Origin: DASUZD01 sp036377055
Lineage (GTDB): Bacteria; Actinomycetota; Thermoleophilia; Gaiellales; Gaiellaceae
Direction of reading: 5' to 3'
Length of the DNA stretch: 21,157 nt
NCBI GenBank assembly: GCA_036377055.1
Contig: DASUZD010000103.1
Location: forward strand, 1-21,157
Positions 20,775-21,157 of the stretch are shown in pieces. Every line of letters starts with the position of its first letter. Positions within the stretch are counted from its first letter, which is position 1. The position numbers and the translations under genes are program-made. The notes beneath the pieces are model-generated. The model saw nothing but the letters and a program-made list of their open reading frames with translations, searched no databases and had not been told where the DNA came from.

Positions 20775-21157
20775 GGCGAGCGAGTCTAGCCGAGCGCCAG
20801 CGCAGCACGACCCACGCGACGGTAGCGACGACCGCCAGCGCGACCGCGTAGTCGACGAAGCGGAAGTCGCTGTGGAAGCGCTCCCAGCTCCGGCCGACGG
20901 CCCAGCCGGCGCCGGCAAGGGCGAAGCACCAGATCGCCGAGCCGAGCAGCGTCAGGATCGTGTACGCGGCGAGCCGCATCCGGAAGACACCGGCGGGGAT
21001 CGAGATGAACGAGCGCACGACCGGCGTGACCCGGCCGATGAAGACCGCCCAGTCCCCCCAGCGCTCGAACCAGCGCTCCGCGCGCACGAGCTTGTCCGCG
21101 GAGAGGTGGAAGAGGCGGCCGCGGCGCTCGAGCAGCGGCCTGCCGCCGTACGCGCCG
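20752..21157 (-). CDS. DedA/VTT-domain membrane protein, N-terminus off the window
   Basis: About 135 residues of the C-terminal part; the frame is open at the right edge. Seen: YGGRPLLERRGRLF, then LVRAERWFERWGDWAVFIGRVTPVVRSFISIPAG, the conserved DedA block (GRxTPxxRxxISxPAG) with its functional arginines, followed by two membrane helices (AYTILTLLGSAIWCFALAGAGWAVG and VDYAVALAVVATVAWVVL). DedA proteins are inner-membrane VTT proteins; several act in recycling of undecaprenyl phosphate or phospholipid flipping. That role would suit the polysaccharide genes that follow. It overlaps the aminotransferase start by 23 nt on the same strand. Confidence 0.9.
   Translation of the reverse strand, partial: GAYGGRPLLERRGRLFHLSADKLVRAERWFERWGDWAVFIGRVTPVVRSFISIPAGVFRMRLAAYTILTLLGSAIWCFALAGAGWAVGRSWERFHSDFRFVDYAVALAVVATVAWVVLRWRSARLARRAADTAR
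20783..20788 (-). promoter_or_regulatory. -10-like element before the aminotransferase, inside the dedA gene
   Basis: On the minus strand TAGACT lies 8 nt before the GTG at 20774, the same hexamer and spacing as at asnB. Because the site is also dedA coding sequence, the aminotransferase may have both read-through and its own leaderless transcript. Confidence 0.4.

Overview
The window is very GC-rich, with dense short-spaced genes, many GTG starts and strong third-position G/C use. The gene families (an actinobacterial-type APS reductase, a UvrD2-like helicase with an HRDC domain, DUF3467, a DUF354 protein, an ECF sigma factor co-encoded with a large membrane protein) point to a high-GC actinobacterium, possibly a Thermoleophilia/Gaiellales-type lineage. 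The taxonomy is inference; there is no rRNA or marker gene here.

Region 1 (1-4861, minus strand) is the most unusual part. Six genes are packed head to tail and every junction overlaps. In transcription order they are a soluble fumarate-reductase-like flavoprotein, a short-chain dehydrogenase, the alpha and beta subunits of a class I (iron-sulfur) fumarase/tartrate dehydratase, phosphosulfolactate synthase (ComA family) and an assimilatory APS reductase (CysH) that runs off the left edge. CysH makes sulfite and ComA condenses sulfite with phosphoenolpyruvate, so the operon looks like a route to a C3 sulfonate. The hydratase, dehydrogenase and reductase could process sulfolactate, the sulfonate analogue of malate. 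This is a hypothesis. A divergent gene (4929-5261) encodes a small exported or anchored protein of unknown function.

Region 2 (5265-9608) holds a LysR regulator overlapping a maleylacetate-reductase-family dehydrogenase (minus strand). Divergent to them is an ECF sigma factor overlapping a 649-residue single-pass membrane protein that may be its anti-sigma or sensor partner.

Region 3 (9634-15397) starts an envelope-polysaccharide theme: a phosphoglycosyl transferase, a convergent YCII-like protein and CPA1 Na+/H+ antiporter, then an AsnB-type amidotransferase and a DUF354 glycosyltransferase-like protein. Between the last two lies a 108-bp-period tandem repeat with three hairpins per unit.

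Region 4 (15299-21157) holds a UvrD2-like helicase convergent with the DUF354 gene (99-bp overlap), a DUF3467 gene, and a minus-strand operon of a DedA-family protein (5' end off the window), a DegT-type sugar aminotransferase and a FlaA1/PglF-type nucleotide-sugar 4,6-dehydratase. The last two plus the phosphoglycosyl transferase could make and load an amino-deoxy sugar onto a lipid carrier.

A recurrent signal is a -10-like hexamer 6-9 nt before the start codon of eight genes, consistent with leaderless transcripts.
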